Notes: generated by a model not told the origin, from the letters alone. A stretch of 64,000 nt of DNA from Maridesulfovibrio sp. (GCF_963667685.1 NZ_OY763931.1:248001-312000); one strand, 5' to 3'; numbered from the stretch's first letter, positions 16,914 through 27,146 are shown. Numbers and translations are program-made.

Positions 16914-16942
16914 TTGACTCCATGCAATTTTTAAGGTTAGTA
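16914..16942 (+). promoter_or_regulatory. candidate promoter of rpsU
   Basis: TTGACT (16914-16919), a 17-bp spacer and TTAGTA (16937-16942), directly behind the preceding terminator. The -35 is near perfect and the -10 weak. Confidence 0.4.
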
Positions 16943-16995
16943 AATATCTCTTCCGCGCAGCTCCTGTGCGAGATTAATCAGGGGGGGTGATTTGA

Positions 16996-17196
16996 TTGCC
17001 CGGTGTATATCTCGAAGATTCTGATAACTTTGAAATAGCTCTTCGCCGCTTCAAGAAGCAGGTTGAAAAAGCTGGAGTTCTTTCCGAACTCAAGAAGCGT
17101 CAGCACTATGAAAAGCCCAGCGTACAGCGTAAAAAGAAAAAAGCTGCTGCCCGCAAAAGGCTCATCAAAAAAATGCGCAAAATGTCAATGGGTTAA
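16996..17196 (+). CDS. rpsU: 30S ribosomal protein S21
   Basis: 66 aa. [21 protein letters not shown] is the S21 N-terminus, followed by the very basic helical tail [15 protein letters not shown]. It takes part in initiation on 30S subunits. The start is a TTG at 16996 with GGGGGGGTGA upstream; no ATG or GTG is available near the conserved N-terminus. It opens the rpsU-yqeY ... dnaG-rpoD order typical of the macromolecular synthesis cluster. Confidence 0.95.
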   Translation: MPGVYLEDSDNFEIALRRFKKQVEKAGVLSELKKRQHYEKPSVQRKKKKAAARKRLIKKMRKMSMG

Positions 17197-17199
17197 TAT

Positions 17200-17646
17200 A
17201 TGAGTCTCATTGAGCAGATTGATAAAGACTACATTGTGGCCTATAAGGCCAAGGATGATGTAAAGAAAACAGTTTTGAGGCATCTCAAAACTGCTATCAA
17301 AAACCGCATTGTCGAATTGAAAGGGGATGCTCTTTCTGACGATGAGGTTCTTGATCTTGTTGCAAAGCAGATCAAGCAGCGTAAGGATTCCATAGAGCAG
17401 TACAACGCTGCCGGACGTTCTGAGCTGGCCGAAATTGAAGCTGTCGAAATCGAAGCTCTTTCCGGTTACATGCCGGAGCAGCTCTCCGAAGAGGAGGTCG
17501 CTGCTGCTGTAGATAAGGCAATTGCAGATATCGGTGCATCATCCATGCAGGATATGGGTAAGGTGATGAAAGCCATCACTGAAGCCTATAAAGGGCAGGT
17601 TGACGGAAAGGTTGTCAGCAACCTTGTTCGTGCCCGTCTTTCCTGA
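17200..17646 (+). CDS. yqeY: GatB/YqeY-domain protein
   Basis: 148 aa. It resembles the tRNA-binding tail domain of the amidotransferase subunit GatB: SLIEQIDKDYIVAYKAKDD at the start, a helical core with KQRKDSIEQYNAAGRSEL, and DMGKVMKAITEAYKGQVDGK at the end. A role in tRNA-dependent amidation is suspected for free-standing YqeY but not shown. It begins 3 bp after the rpsU stop and is followed by a terminator, forming a two-gene unit. Confidence 0.93.
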   Translation: MSLIEQIDKDYIVAYKAKDDVKKTVLRHLKTAIKNRIVELKGDALSDDEVLDLVAKQIKQRKDSIEQYNAAGRSELAEIEAVEIEALSGYMPEQLSEEEVAAAVDKAIADIGASSMQDMGKVMKAITEAYKGQVDGKVVSNLVRARLS

Positions 17647-17667
17647 CATCAGCTTAAGCTGAATTTT

Positions 17668-17712
17668 AACGGCAGGCCCCGGAGTTTCTCCGGGGCTGTT
17701 TGCCGTTTTTTC
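17668..17712 (+). terminator. terminator after yqeY
   Basis: Nested stems AACGGCA...TGCCGTT and GCCCCGGAG-tttc?-CTCCGGGGC, then TTTTTT. It separates rpsU-yqeY from mutS2. Confidence 0.92.
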
Positions 17713-17772
17713 TGTATTGGTATCCCGGATCGTCGGGGTGCGTGATCTAACATTTTTCTACACTGGAATCCC

Positions 17773-20094
17773 ATGGAGCCAAGATCTCTCCAGCTACTTG
17801 AATTTCCGAAAGTTCTTAATGTTCTTTCAGGCCATTGTGTTTCCACGTCCGGTGCGGAGGCATGTCTTGCTTTGTCTCCCATGGATGATGCTGATTCCAT
17901 CAATACTACAGCCAGATTTTTTCGTCAGGGCCAGAATTTCGTAAAAGAAAGCGGATTCAGGCTCGGCACCTTCCCGCCGCTGGAAGGACTTTTCCAGTAT
18001 CTCATCAAGCCCAACAATGTACTTGATGCGGATGCCCTTTACGCTCTGGTTCAGACTTTGGGACAGGCTCGTGTCCTCAAAGAGGCGCTTTCTATCGCGG
18101 AAAAGCGTGAGTGGGATACTATTCTTGATTTTCTTGAAGGCGTGAGCTGGCCCGGAAAGACTTTTTCCGGCCTTAAGCGTTGTCTCGATCAGGATGGTAA
18201 CATCAAGGATGAAAGCTCCCCGGAACTTTACGATATCCGCCAGTCTATCCGTTCCCTGCATCAGCGTTGCTCCAAAAAGGTCCGTGATTTCATTCAGGGA
18301 GAGGACATCTCCCGATTTTTGCAGGATGATTTCATGACTATCACCAACGACCGCTATGTGCTGCCGTTGAAGACCAACTTTAAAGGACGCTTGCAGGGTA
18401 TTGTCCATGACTATTCCAATACCGGCGAGACCTGCTACTTTGAGCCTATGTTTCTGGTTGAGCTCAATAACACCATGCAGGAGCTCAAACAGCAGGAAAG
18501 GAAAGAAGAGCTTAAAATTCTGACCTACCTGACCGGACTGGTCCGTTCCGAATACGATCAGTGCGAAGCCGCTTACGGTTTTCTTGTTGAATACGATATC
18601 CTGCAGGCCAAGATAAATTTTGCAGAAGCTGTTAAAGCAGTGGCTGTTGATGTTCAATCAGGCGCCGGATTTGATCTCCGCGGCGCGCGTCATCCTCTTC
18701 TGGCAGCTGTTGAAGGTGGGGTTCATCCGCTCAATATTGAGCTGCCCACCGAACAGAAAGTTCTCATTATCAGCGGTGGTAACGCCGGTGGTAAGACCGT
18801 CTGTCTGAAGACTGTCGGTCTGCTTTCCGCCATGGCTTTCAGCGGGATTCCCGTTCCGGTGGAAAAAGGGTCTGTACTGCCTCTGTTCAAGGAAATTTTC
18901 GTTATCATGGGTGATGAGCAGTCCCTTGAAGACAGCGTAAGTACCTTTTCGGCGCAGATTAAGTCCATCAGCCGTATTTGGGAGGCGATGGATTCATCAA
19001 CCCTGTTCATCCTTGACGAATTCGGTTCAGGGACTGATCCGGCACAGGGGGCGGCGCTTGCTCAGGCTGTTGTTGACGGGCTGCTTGAAAATGGCGTTAC
19101 CTGTTTTGCTGCAACCCACTTTCCGGCGCTTAAGACATATGCTCTGGTGACCGAAGGGGTTCGCGCGGCCAGTGTGCTTTTTGATCCTTCCACCAAGAAA
19201 CCGCTCTTTTCCATTGCTTATGATCAGGTCGGGGCGTCCATTGCTCTTGATGTTGCACGCGAACACGGTTTGCCTGAAACCATCCTTTCCAAGGCTGAGC
19301 AGTATCTGCTTATGGAAGGCTCTGATTCCGGTTCGGTCATGAACAGGCTTAATGAGCTTGCGGTCAGCCGCGAGAAAGAGCTTGCGGAAATGGGTCGGAT
19401 AAAGGCCAAGTTGGAATCCAAGCGCGCCAAACTGGAAGAGAAATTTGAACGTGAGCGTCTTTCCGTGCTTGCTGATGTTAAAAAGCAGGCCCAGAAAGTA
19501 CTCAAAGAATGGCAGGATGGCAAAATCGGCCGTAAGCAGGCTTTGAAAAAGCTTTCCGAAGCCCGTGGCGCAATTGGTGGTGAAGATAATTCCAAGCCAG
19601 ATGTAAAGCCGTTTTCTTTTGACGATATAAAGGTTGGTAAGCCGATTCTTAATATCAGCTGGGACCGTAAAGGCGTGGTCATTGAGAAAGATGAGCGCAA
19701 GAAACGGGTTAAGGTTGATATGGATGGTGTCGCCATGTGGATTCCTGCTGACCAGCTCGGACCTGTGGGCAAAAAAGCTGTGCAGGAAAAAGTTCGCCAG
19801 TCTGTCGAAAATGCTGCTAGCAAATCCGGTGAAAAAGCACCTAAGGGTGAAATGACCCTTAAAATTGACCTGCGCGGTAAGCGGGCAGATATTGCTATCA
19901 GCGAACTTGGACGTTTCTTTGATCAGGCACTGCTGCGCGGTGCTACTGAAATTGAAATTGTTCATGGTCGTGGAACCGGGGCACTTCGCCGTGAGGTTCA
20001 TATTTTTCTGGACGGAAATCCCGCAGTTGCAGGTTACAGCCTTGCACCGGAAGATCGGGGCGGCGATGGCATGACCGAGGTTGAATTAGTTTAG
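17773..20094 (+). CDS. mutS2: endonuclease MutS2
   Basis: 773 aa, the typical length. It has a MutS-like core (no mismatch-recognition domain I), the Walker A motif SGGNAGGKTVCLKT (about residue 336), the Walker B region LFILDEFGSGTDP, a long charged coiled coil (about 510-590), and a C-terminal Smr nuclease domain with IDLRGKRADIA and VHGRGTGALR. MutS2 acts on branched DNA and on collided ribosomes in various bacteria; which applies here is open. The ATG has only a weak Shine-Dalgarno (CTGGAA). dnaG follows 99 bp later. Confidence 0.96.
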   Translation: MEPRSLQLLEFPKVLNVLSGHCVSTSGAEACLALSPMDDADSINTTARFFRQGQNFVKESGFRLGTFPPLEGLFQYLIKPNNVLDADALYALVQTLGQARVLKEALSIAEKREWDTILDFLEGVSWPGKTFSGLKRCLDQDGNIKDESSPELYDIRQSIRSLHQRCSKKVRDFIQGEDISRFLQDDFMTITNDRYVLPLKTNFKGRLQGIVHDYSNTGETCYFEPMFLVELNNTMQELKQQERKEELKILTYLTGLVRSEYDQCEAAYGFLVEYDILQAKINFAEAVKAVAVDVQSGAGFDLRGARHPLLAAVEGGVHPLNIELPTEQKVLIISGGNAGGKTVCLKTVGLLSAMAFSGIPVPVEKGSVLPLFKEIFVIMGDEQSLEDSVSTFSAQIKSISRIWEAMDSSTLFILDEFGSGTDPAQGAALAQAVVDGLLENGVTCFAATHFPALKTYALVTEGVRAASVLFDPSTKKPLFSIAYDQVGASIALDVAREHGLPETILSKAEQYLLMEGSDSGSVMNRLNELAVSREKELAEMGRIKAKLESKRAKLEEKFERERLSVLADVKKQAQKVLKEWQDGKIGRKQALKKLSEARGAIGGEDNSKPDVKPFSFDDIKVGKPILNISWDRKGVVIEKDERKKRVKVDMDGVAMWIPADQLGPVGKKAVQEKVRQSVENAASKSGEKAPKGEMTLKIDLRGKRADIAISELGRFFDQALLRGATEIEIVHGRGTGALRREVHIFLDGNPAVAGYSLAPEDRGGDGMTEVELV

Positions 20095-20193
20095 TGCAAA
20101 TTATTGCAGGCCGTGCTATGAATTTGCATGCTGCCATGATTGTGCATTATTTCAGCCAGTTCGACCTTTTTCGACACTGTTGAGGAGGAAACT

Positions 20194-21933
20194 TTGGATA
20201 GAGCTGCCATAGAAGCTATCAAAGACCGCCTTGACATCGTCGATATCGTGCGCAGGTATGTTGAGTTGAAGCCTGTGTCCGGACGCTGGATGGGGCTTTG
20301 CCCTTTCCACAATGAAAAGAGTGCATCCTTCAGTGTAAATGGGGATGAAGGTTTTTTTTATTGTTTCGGATGTCAGGCTTCCGGGGATATTTTTGATTTT
20401 TATTCCCATATCAACGGTATAGAGTTCAAGGATGCCCTTGAGCAGCTTGCGGCTGAGGCCGGAGTGGAACTCACTCCCGGCAAAGTTGATCCTCAAGCAG
20501 CCAAAAGAAGTTCCGAACGTAAAGTTTTCATGGATATGCATGAGCATGCTGCCAAATATTTCAGCCGCATGCTCAAGCTTCCTGAAGGGCGCGAAGCCCG
20601 AAAATATCTTGAACGCAGGGGGATGGATACCTCTGTGGTCGAATCTTTCGGTCTGGGGTGCAGTACCGATGACTGGCAGGGATTGGAAAAATATTTGATT
20701 TCCAAGGGCTATACAGTCGAACAGGGAGTCAAAGCAGGGCTCCTTTCCCAGAATGCAAAGGGACGCACTTATGATCGTTTTCGTGCAAGACTTATCTTTC
20801 CCATAAAAAATTTATCGGGAAGGGTTATTGCTTTTGGCGGAAGAATAATTACTGATGGAGAACCTAAGTATTTAAACAGCAGCGATACTCCCATTTATAA
20901 AAAGGGAGAGCATCTGTATGGCCTTTCAACTGCGCGGAACTCCATTGCACGGACCAAACATGCTTTGTTGACCGAAGGGTACATGGATGTAATTTCCCTG
21001 CACCAGTTCGGTTACACCAATTCATGCGGTGTGCTGGGAACGGCATTAACCCCGGATCAGGTTAAACGTCTATCCGGATTCTGTTCTAAAATTGATCTAG
21101 TTTTTGATGGTGATACAGCCGGGCTCAAAGCGGCGCTGCGCAGCACGGAGATGATTCTTACTCAGGGTGTTTCCTGCGGTGTAGTTGTCCTGCCGGACGG
21201 CGAGGATGTGGATAGTCTCCTCCAGGCCAGAGGGTCTGAAGGTTTTAAACAGTTTCTGGATCAGGCCCGTGACGGGTTGTCCTTTAGTCTGGAAACTTTA
21301 CAGGCGGGGTCTTCGCCCCGTGAAGTTATGGATTGGGCGCAGGGATTCCTTAAGAAGATGACCAGTGCGTCCTTACGTGCTTTTTACCTGCCCAAGGTTG
21401 CAAGCGGCCTGGGTGTGGCAGAAGCGGAATTAAGGTCGGTTTTTTCCGGTGCCCTCAATGCTCCGGTCCCGCAGCAGCAGAATCCTGTACAACAGGATCA
21501 GCCGCGAGCGGTGGCTCCGGTGGGGGGACAGGTTAAAGATGATAAATATTTCTTGAGGTATGCGGTAAAGCATCCGGAGTATGTTGCCGAATTATCGGAA
21601 AGGGGAGTAGCTCAGGTCCTGACCTCGCACTGGGGCAAAACACTGTGGTCTAAAATTGCGGCTCACAGCGGGCAGGACATTATCCCGTTACTTGATGATT
21701 CTGAAAAACGATTTTATGCCGGCTGCCGGATGGAGGAAGCTCTTTCCGGTGTCGATTTAGAAGAAGAATGGCGACATGTCTGTAAGGTTATTGCCCGGCG
21801 GCGGTACGATATGGGCCGAAAAAAGCTCACCGATGCCTTGCGCCGTGCTCAGGCCCAAGGCGATACCGAACGCGTAAGCGCGTACCTCAAAGTCCTGAAC
21901 GACTCTGTATGGAGGGATGATGAGCAACATTAA
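20194..21933 (+). CDS. dnaG: DNA primase
   Basis: Makes RNA primers at the replication fork. From the TTG start at 20194 it is 579 aa. The zinc-binding domain shows CPFH (Cys36, His39) and CFGC (Cys57, Cys60). The Toprim catalytic core carries the LLTEGYMDV and [10 protein letters not shown] motifs. The C-terminal helicase-binding region is less conserved. TTG is chosen because GAGGAGGAA stands 5 nt upstream and the protein then begins at [15 protein letters not shown]; the frame stays open further upstream but without similarity. It overlaps rpoD by 17 bp. Confidence 0.96.
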   Translation: MDRAAIEAIKDRLDIVDIVRRYVELKPVSGRWMGLCPFHNEKSASFSVNGDEGFFYCFGCQASGDIFDFYSHINGIEFKDALEQLAAEAGVELTPGKVDPQAAKRSSERKVFMDMHEHAAKYFSRMLKLPEGREARKYLERRGMDTSVVESFGLGCSTDDWQGLEKYLISKGYTVEQGVKAGLLSQNAKGRTYDRFRARLIFPIKNLSGRVIAFGGRIITDGEPKYLNSSDTPIYKKGEHLYGLSTARNSIARTKHALLTEGYMDVISLHQFGYTNSCGVLGTALTPDQVKRLSGFCSKIDLVFDGDTAGLKAALRSTEMILTQGVSCGVVVLPDGEDVDSLLQARGSEGFKQFLDQARDGLSFSLETLQAGSSPREVMDWAQGFLKKMTSASLRAFYLPKVASGLGVAEAELRSVFSGALNAPVPQQQNPVQQDQPRAVAPVGGQVKDDKYFLRYAVKHPEYVAELSERGVAQVLTSHWGKTLWSKIAAHSGQDIIPLLDDSEKRFYAGCRMEEALSGVDLEEEWRHVCKVIARRRYDMGRKKLTDALRRAQAQGDTERVSAYLKVLNDSVWRDDEQH

Positions 21934-23677
21934 GGATATTCAGGCGATTAAAACTCTGATTTCCGAAGGTAAGAAACAGGGATTTCTGACCTTTGAACAG
22001 TTGGGTAAGGCTCTGCCTGCCGAGTTCAACAAGGCTGAACAGCTTGATGATGTTATCAAGATTTTTGACCAGTTGAATATTGCGATCGTCAACACACCCG
22101 AAGATGGTAAAAAAATCATGGATGCGGGTGTAGATAATGATGATGATATCGATCTCACCGATAATGAGGAGGAAAGCGTAGATTACGTTTCCCGCTCAAC
22201 CGACCCTGTACGTATGTATCTGCGTGAAATGGGTGCGGTCGGTCTTCTGGACCGTGAAGGCGAAGTTGTTATTGCCAAAAAGATTGAAAACGGCGAAATG
22301 GAAGTTCTGTACGCACTGGTTGAAATTCCGGTTGCTATTGAAGAGCTTATCAGCGTCGGTGAAGACCTTGACGAATCCCGCATCAAGCTGAAGGACGTCG
22401 TTAAAACCATTGAGGAAGACGACCCCAGCGAAGATGAAATGAACCAGCGCCAGCGCGTTATATTCCTGCTGGATGAAGTCAAAAGTCTCTACGAAAAAAA
22501 ACGTGACCTGTACTATAAACTCGATGATTGCGCGCGCCTTGATAAAAAGGTCGCCAAGCAGCAGAACGAGATTGTAGCCTACAAGCAGGATATTGTCGAA
22601 AGACTGCGTGATATCAAGATTGAAAAGACCCTGATCGACCAGATCATTGAAACCGTGGGTGATTATGTAAGACAGATGCATAACTGTCAGCGTGACCTCT
22701 CGGCTTACATCCTTTCCACCGGCAAAACCCAGCAGGAGATAAAGGAACTTTTCAAGCAGATCGATGACCGTGAAATCAATCCGGTTGCCGCAGCTGATGA
22801 ATTGGGACTGACTGTTGACGAACTCTTTTCCTTCAAGGAAATGATTTCCGGTAAGATGGAGATTCTGGTTCGCCTGCAGGATAAATGCTGCCATAATGTG
22901 CACGATCTCGAAGAAGTGCTCTGGCGGATCAAACATGGTAACCGCAGCGCAATGCAGGCTAAGCAGGAGCTTATCCGCGCAAACCTGCGTCTCGTTGTTT
23001 CCATTGCCAAGAAATATACCAACCGCGGTTTGCAGTTCCTCGACCTGATTCAGGAAGGCAACATCGGCCTGATGAAAGCGGTTGATAAGTTCGAATACCA
23101 GCGTGGTTACAAGTTCTCTACATATGCGACATGGTGGATCAGACAGGCTATTACCCGCGCTATTGCGGATCAGGCCCGCACTATCCGTATCCCGGTTCAT
23201 ATGATCGAGACAATTAACAAACTTATCCGTACCTCCCGTTACCTCGTACAGGAACTGGGCCGTGATCCTTCTCCGGAAGAAATTGCAGAGCGTATGGATT
23301 ATCCGCTGGAAAAAGTTAAGAAAGTACTTAAAATAGCTAAAGAACCCATTTCCCTTGAAACACCTATCGGTGATGAAGAGGATTCGAGTCTCGGCGATTT
23401 TATTGAAGATAAGAAGGCCGCAGCTCCCGCCGAAGAAGTTGTCAGCACCAAACTTGGTGAGCAGATTGCAACAGTGCTTTCCGACCTGACCCCGCGTGAA
23501 GAGCAGGTTCTGCGCAAGCGCTTCGGTATCGGTGAGAAATCCGACCATACACTTGAGGAAGTAGGTAAGCTTTTTAACGTTACACGTGAACGTATCAGAC
23601 AGATTGAAGCTAAAGCCCTCAGGAAACTGCGCCATCCTGTGCGCAGTGCATTACTACGTTCCTACTACGAAAATTAG
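21917..23677 (+). CDS. rpoD: RNA polymerase primary sigma factor (sigma-70)
   Basis: 586 aa. It has region 1.1 at the N-terminus ([19 protein letters not shown]), region 1.2 ([15 protein letters not shown]), a non-conserved acidic region, region 2 ([31 protein letters not shown] and [15 protein letters not shown], given in parts), region 3, and region 4 with the [20 protein letters not shown] helix-turn-helix. Two adjacent ATG codons (21917 and 21920) follow GGAGGG; the second has the better spacing. The start lies inside dnaG, implying coupling of primase and sigma synthesis as in other bacteria. Confidence 0.97.
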   Translation: MMSNIKDIQAIKTLISEGKKQGFLTFEQLGKALPAEFNKAEQLDDVIKIFDQLNIAIVNTPEDGKKIMDAGVDNDDDIDLTDNEEESVDYVSRSTDPVRMYLREMGAVGLLDREGEVVIAKKIENGEMEVLYALVEIPVAIEELISVGEDLDESRIKLKDVVKTIEEDDPSEDEMNQRQRVIFLLDEVKSLYEKKRDLYYKLDDCARLDKKVAKQQNEIVAYKQDIVERLRDIKIEKTLIDQIIETVGDYVRQMHNCQRDLSAYILSTGKTQQEIKELFKQIDDREINPVAAADELGLTVDELFSFKEMISGKMEILVRLQDKCCHNVHDLEEVLWRIKHGNRSAMQAKQELIRANLRLVVSIAKKYTNRGLQFLDLIQEGNIGLMKAVDKFEYQRGYKFSTYATWWIRQAITRAIADQARTIRIPVHMIETINKLIRTSRYLVQELGRDPSPEEIAERMDYPLEKVKKVLKIAKEPISLETPIGDEEDSSLGDFIEDKKAAAPAEEVVSTKLGEQIATVLSDLTPREEQVLRKRFGIGEKSDHTLEEVGKLFNVTRERIRQIEAKALRKLRHPVRSALLRSYYEN

Positions 23678-23685
23678 AATAAGAG

Positions 23686-23718
23686 AGCGGCTCGGATATT
23701 TGTCCGTGCCGCTTTTTT
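23686..23718 (+). terminator. terminator after rpoD
   Basis: AGCGGC-t-CGGA-tattTG-TCCG-t-GCCGCT, followed by TTTTTT. It ends the dnaG-rpoD transcript. Confidence 0.92.
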
Positions 23719-23906
23719 ATATGCTGGAGAGTCATAAGCTTCCGGTTCTGTGGGAAGGATCGGATGCGGGGCGCTTATTGTCTTCGTATGAAGTTGGAAT
23801 AGTGAGATTCCTGCCCCCGGCTGTCCTTGTGTGTCGGGATTGAATATAAGTGCACCGCACTGTTTTATCCCGGTCAAACGCTTTAAGATTTGAGGATGAT
23901 TATCTG
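23719..23906 (+). other. 188-nt leader upstream of cbiB
   Basis: Non-coding by inspection. It contains GGTTCTGTGGGAAGG (near 23743) and a GGAATAGTGAGATTCC hairpin followed by TGCCCCCGGCTGT (near 23800-23834). These pieces loosely recall parts of cobalamin riboswitches, but they are in the wrong order and there is no clear B12 box. A long leader before a cobalamin gene is notable; the riboswitch call is not supported. Confidence 0.3.
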
Positions 23907-24866
23907 ATGGACAATTCTACTGTTTTGTTTCTCGTACCTGTTATCGCGCTTGTTCTAGATATCTTTTTAGGTGATCCTAAATGGTTTCCACATCCCGTGC
24001 GTTACATCGGAATGGCTTTGGACAAGTACAAAAACTGGGTTTTCTCCACCGGTATGTCCCGTAAATGCATGGGCGGTATCGGCGTATTGGTTTTCGCAAT
24101 AGTTGTTTGGGGCGTACTCAAGATTTTCCTGGCAATTCCGTTCATAGGCGTGCTGATTGCTATTTATCTCGCTTACGCAGGTCTGGCCCTCGGTTCCCTG
24201 CTTAATGAGCACAAGAATGCTGCTTCTCTGCTCGACAAAGGTAGAATCGAAGACGCTCGTAAAGCTATCTCCGGGCTGGTCAGCCGTGATGTTGCTGAAT
24301 TGGACGAAAACGGTCTGCGCAGAGCGCTGGCTGAATCCACCAGTGAAAACCTCAACGATGGTTTCGTTGCTCCTTTTTTCTATCTTGTAGTTACCGGACC
24401 TGCCGGTATGTGGGTTTACAAAACCATCTCCACCATGGACTCCATGTGGGGCTACAAGAACGAAGAGTTTAAAGAATTTGGTTACTATGCGGCTAAGGCT
24501 GATGATATCCTCGCTTTCATTCCAGCACGTATCACCGGCTTCATGATGCTGGCTGCAGGCCGCATTCTTAAGCTTGATTGGGAAGCTGCTTACGATAATC
24601 TCATCGATGACGCCAATAAAACCGAAAGCCCTAACGCAGGTTGGGCCATGGCTCCTGCAGCATGGCTGCTAGGTGCTCCCATGGGCGGCAAGGCTGTCTA
24701 TTTCGGCGAAGAAAAAGAAAAGCCTGTTATCGGACCAGAGTCCGGTGAATGGACTTCCCTGAAGTTGAAAAGACTCGGTTCACTGGTGATGTTTACCGCT
24801 GTTTTTTCCGCTGTATTGCTCGATATCTATTTCGTAATGGTCTGGGCATCTCAGGTCATGCACTAA
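23907..24866 (+). CDS. cbiB: adenosylcobinamide-phosphate synthase (CbiB/CobD)
   Basis: Attaches aminopropanol phosphate to adenosylcobyric acid late in B12 synthesis; inner-membrane enzyme. 319 aa with four to five hydrophobic spans. The signature LDIFLGDPKWFPHPVRYIG lies near the N-terminus, and STSENLNDGFVAPFFY and DDANKTESPNAGWAMAPAA are conserved family blocks. The ATG at 23907 is preferred to one 57 bp upstream because it begins directly before the first membrane segment; TGAGG lies 11 nt upstream. It stands alone between the rpoD terminator and its own terminator. Confidence 0.94.
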   Translation: MDNSTVLFLVPVIALVLDIFLGDPKWFPHPVRYIGMALDKYKNWVFSTGMSRKCMGGIGVLVFAIVVWGVLKIFLAIPFIGVLIAIYLAYAGLALGSLLNEHKNAASLLDKGRIEDARKAISGLVSRDVAELDENGLRRALAESTSENLNDGFVAPFFYLVVTGPAGMWVYKTISTMDSMWGYKNEEFKEFGYYAAKADDILAFIPARITGFMMLAAGRILKLDWEAAYDNLIDDANKTESPNAGWAMAPAAWLLGAPMGGKAVYFGEEKEKPVIGPESGEWTSLKLKRLGSLVMFTAVFSAVLLDIYFVMVWASQVMH

Positions 24867-24894
24867 TAAATACGGCATACATGCTGATATCAAG

Positions 24895-24926
24895 CCGGAA
24901 TCCTGTAAAGGGTTCCGGTTTTTTTA
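24895..24926 (+). terminator. terminator after cbiB
   Basis: CCGGAATCC-tgtaaag-GGTTCCGG followed by TTTTTTTA. The 3' end of the convergent flavoprotein gene is 3 bp away. Confidence 0.9.
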
Positions 24927-24928
24927 TC

Positions 24929-25633
24929 CTAACCGCTTATCTGCTCCTGCCAATGCATGTTCACTTCCTGTGCGATCGTTTTTTGGTCATCAAGAGGCTG
25001 TGTTATTGTATTCAATGTGTTTTGGGATATTTTTCGGGACTGAATAAGTTCAATTCCGGCTAACTCTGTTGCGTCGAGAATGTTCTGGAGTGTCTGCTTG
25101 TATTTTGGGTCAACCATAGATTCGGCTGCGGCTCTATAAATTTCAGCAATTAGTTTTTTATTACTGGAGCGTTTGTTGTAGTTTGAGAAGGTCTCAAACT
25201 CAGAAATATTAGGAAAACCGCAAACAGACATCCAGACAAAATCTGGACGCTTGTCTCTTTCGGGGTGAACCGTTCTATCTGAATCGAACTCAAAAAAAGG
25301 TAAGACGGAAGGAAGAAGACGCTCTTGGAATGTACTCATAAGTGCATTCATATGGTGACAGAAAAGAGGTGTAGCGTAGATGGCCATGTCTGCTTTCTTC
25401 CATTGAGAAAAAATTTCCTCTGTCATATCATCTTTTAAAACGCATTTGCCCGGTGTTTTTGTCCAACAGGAAAAGCATCCTGCACAGTATTTTATTTTTT
25501 TATCCCGTAAATTAACAAGGTCTACATCAGCTCCTGCTTTTTCCATTCCTTTTATCAGATGGTTAAGCATAAGCTTGGTTTTGCTTTTCTTATCGCTTCT
25601 TGAACTTGAGTTAATAGCTATTACTTTTGTCAT
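24929..25633 (-). CDS. NADPH-dependent FMN reductase / iron-sulfur flavoprotein-like
   Basis: 234 aa. The flavodoxin-like fold starts with KVIAINSSSRSDKKSKT (FMN phosphate loop). CAGCFSCWTKTPGKC (about residues 50-64) gives the compact cysteine motif of archaeal-type iron-sulfur flavoproteins and related quinone/FMN reductases. ATPLFCHHMNALM lies in the FMN pocket. The C-terminal 90 residues are less conserved. The physiological partner is unknown. It is converging on cbiB and has no operon partner. Confidence 0.8.
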   Translation of the reverse strand: MTKVIAINSSSRSDKKSKTKLMLNHLIKGMEKAGADVDLVNLRDKKIKYCAGCFSCWTKTPGKCVLKDDMTEEIFSQWKKADMAIYATPLFCHHMNALMSTFQERLLPSVLPFFEFDSDRTVHPERDKRPDFVWMSVCGFPNISEFETFSNYNKRSSNKKLIAEIYRAAAESMVDPKYKQTLQNILDATELAGIELIQSRKISQNTLNTITQPLDDQKTIAQEVNMHWQEQISG

Positions 25634-25717
25634 AGAAATATAATTTGCTGTTTGTTATTTGGGCTGATTCTATCTTTATGGACCTGAACGGTCAACCTGA
25701 CCTGATTTGTATAACAG

Positions 25718-25749
25718 AAAAGGGAGACTTGAAAACAAGTCTCCCTTTT
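25718..25749. terminator. hairpin between proC and the flavoprotein gene
   Basis: AAAAGGGAGACTTG-aaaa-CAAGTCTCCCTTTT, a perfect 14-bp stem with A and T tails on both strands. It probably ends the proC transcript, which runs leftward. Confidence 0.88.
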
Positions 25750-25837
25750 GATTCTTTATGGAATGTCTTTCAAAGCTGGTACACTTCATAACCAGTAAAA
25801 GTTTTTGAAGTGTCCGGATAGATCACCGGAGGCTTTC

Positions 25838-26641
25838 TTATTTTTTCCCGAGTTCTATGCTGCGCTCATAGCTTTTACGCACCGAATCAATAATGTTGGC
25901 GCGTGTAGCGGTTCGGTCCAGATGGATGAGGGCTTGAACGGTAGTACCGCCGGGCGAGGTAACCATTTCACGCAACTGGCTGACGTGGAATTTGCTTTCC
26001 TGCGCCAGTTTTGTGGAACCTTCAAACAGCTTGCTGACCATGGCTGTGGCCTGTTCGCGGGGGATACCCAGCTCAACAGCGGATTCGATCATGGCTTCGA
26101 TGAAGTAGAAGACATAAGCGGGTCCTGAACCTATAACCCCGGTGAATGCGTCAAACTGGCTTTCAGCCATCGGATAAACATCACCAAGCGGAGTGAACAT
26201 TTCGCGTGTAAAGCTTGCCTGCTCATCGCTCAAGTGACTGTCCTCAAGGCAGACAGCAAATACACCGGCGTTTACAAGTGCGGGGGTGTTGGGCATAACC
26301 CGGACAATAGGGCAGCGGTTTTCACAGCAGTCTTTGAGTTTTTGGACTGTCAGACCGGCCGCGATGGAGATAAGGCACTTGGACTCATTGAGTACAGGCG
26401 CAATGTCTTCCAGAATTGTGGGAGCGTGCTGTGGTTTGACCGCCAGCACTATGAAGTCGGATTCCCTGGCAAGATCTCGGGGAGTCTCACATTGGATGAG
26501 CCCGGTCTCTTCGGCTAGGGCGTTTAGTGCCGTTTTGTTCAGATCTGAACCAAGAAGGTTAATGCTGTCATCGCCAGCCATTCCTCTGATTATGGCGGCG
26601 CCCATGTTGCCTGTGCCTATAAATCCAACTTTTTTAGTCAT
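25838..26641 (-). CDS. proC: pyrroline-5-carboxylate reductase
   Basis: Last step of proline synthesis, NAD(P)H dependent. 267 aa. The Rossmann motif KVGFIGTGNMGAAIIRG is at the N-terminus, VLAVKPQHAP in the middle, and VRVMPNTPALVNAGV and the C-terminal signature SPGGTTVQALIHLD identify ProC. The ATG follows the ndk stop by one base, so the two are translated from one message. Confidence 0.96.
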   Translation of the reverse strand: MTKKVGFIGTGNMGAAIIRGMAGDDSINLLGSDLNKTALNALAEETGLIQCETPRDLARESDFIVLAVKPQHAPTILEDIAPVLNESKCLISIAAGLTVQKLKDCCENRCPIVRVMPNTPALVNAGVFAVCLEDSHLSDEQASFTREMFTPLGDVYPMAESQFDAFTGVIGSGPAYVFYFIEAMIESAVELGIPREQATAMVSKLFEGSTKLAQESKFHVSQLREMVTSPGGTTVQALIHLDRTATRANIIDSVRKSYERSIELGKK

Positions 26642-26642
26642 G

Positions 26643-27062
26643 TTAGTTTACCATTTCGAGGTTGCTGAAGAAGTAGGGTACTTCGATTGCTGCGGTTTCG
26701 GGAGCATCTGAGCCATGGCAGGCGTTTGCTTCGATTCCAGCACCGAAAGCCTTGCGGATGGTACCTTCTGCTGCTTCTTTGGGGTTAGTGGCACCCATGA
26801 GATCGCGGTAACGTTTAATGGCGTCTTCGCCTTCAAGAACGGAAACTACGCAGGGGCCGGAAATCATGAACTCAACCAGTTCTCCGAAGAAGGGACGCTC
26901 TTTATGAACAGCGTAGAAACCTTCAGCCTGTGCCTGAGTCATGTGGATCATCTTGGTTGCCTTGATCTTCAGGCCGGCGTCGGAGATCATTTTCATGATA
27001 TCGCCGATTTTACCGGCTTTAACTGCATCTGGCTTGATGATGGAAAAAGTAAGTTCGCTCAT
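26643..27062 (-). CDS. ndk: nucleoside diphosphate kinase
   Basis: Balances NTP pools by phosphate transfer via a histidine. 139 aa. The N-terminus [15 protein letters not shown], the Kpn-loop region and the active-site segment [12 protein letters not shown] (His116) are all present. It precedes proC with a 1-bp gap and follows the ABC transporter ATPase by 84 bp. A Shine-Dalgarno TTGGAGG stands upstream of the ATG. Confidence 0.97.
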   Translation of the reverse strand: MSELTFSIIKPDAVKAGKIGDIMKMISDAGLKIKATKMIHMTQAQAEGFYAVHKERPFFGELVEFMISGPCVVSVLEGEDAIKRYRDLMGATNPKEAAEGTIRKAFGAGIEANACHGSDAPETAAIEVPYFFSNLEMVN

Positions 27063-27146
27063 AGTCTAAGTCCTCCAAGTGTATTCATTTTTGCGGATTT
27101 ACGCATTATTCAGGTTGCCCTGAACGGGAAAGACATGTTGCACCGG

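Noticed and set aside
22196..23635. 479-aa - strand frame
   Set aside because: Antisense shadow of rpoD; long because of codon bias, with no family match.
23719..23906. Definite cobalamin riboswitch call
   Set aside because: The conserved pieces are out of order and there is no B12 box; kept only as a weak finding.
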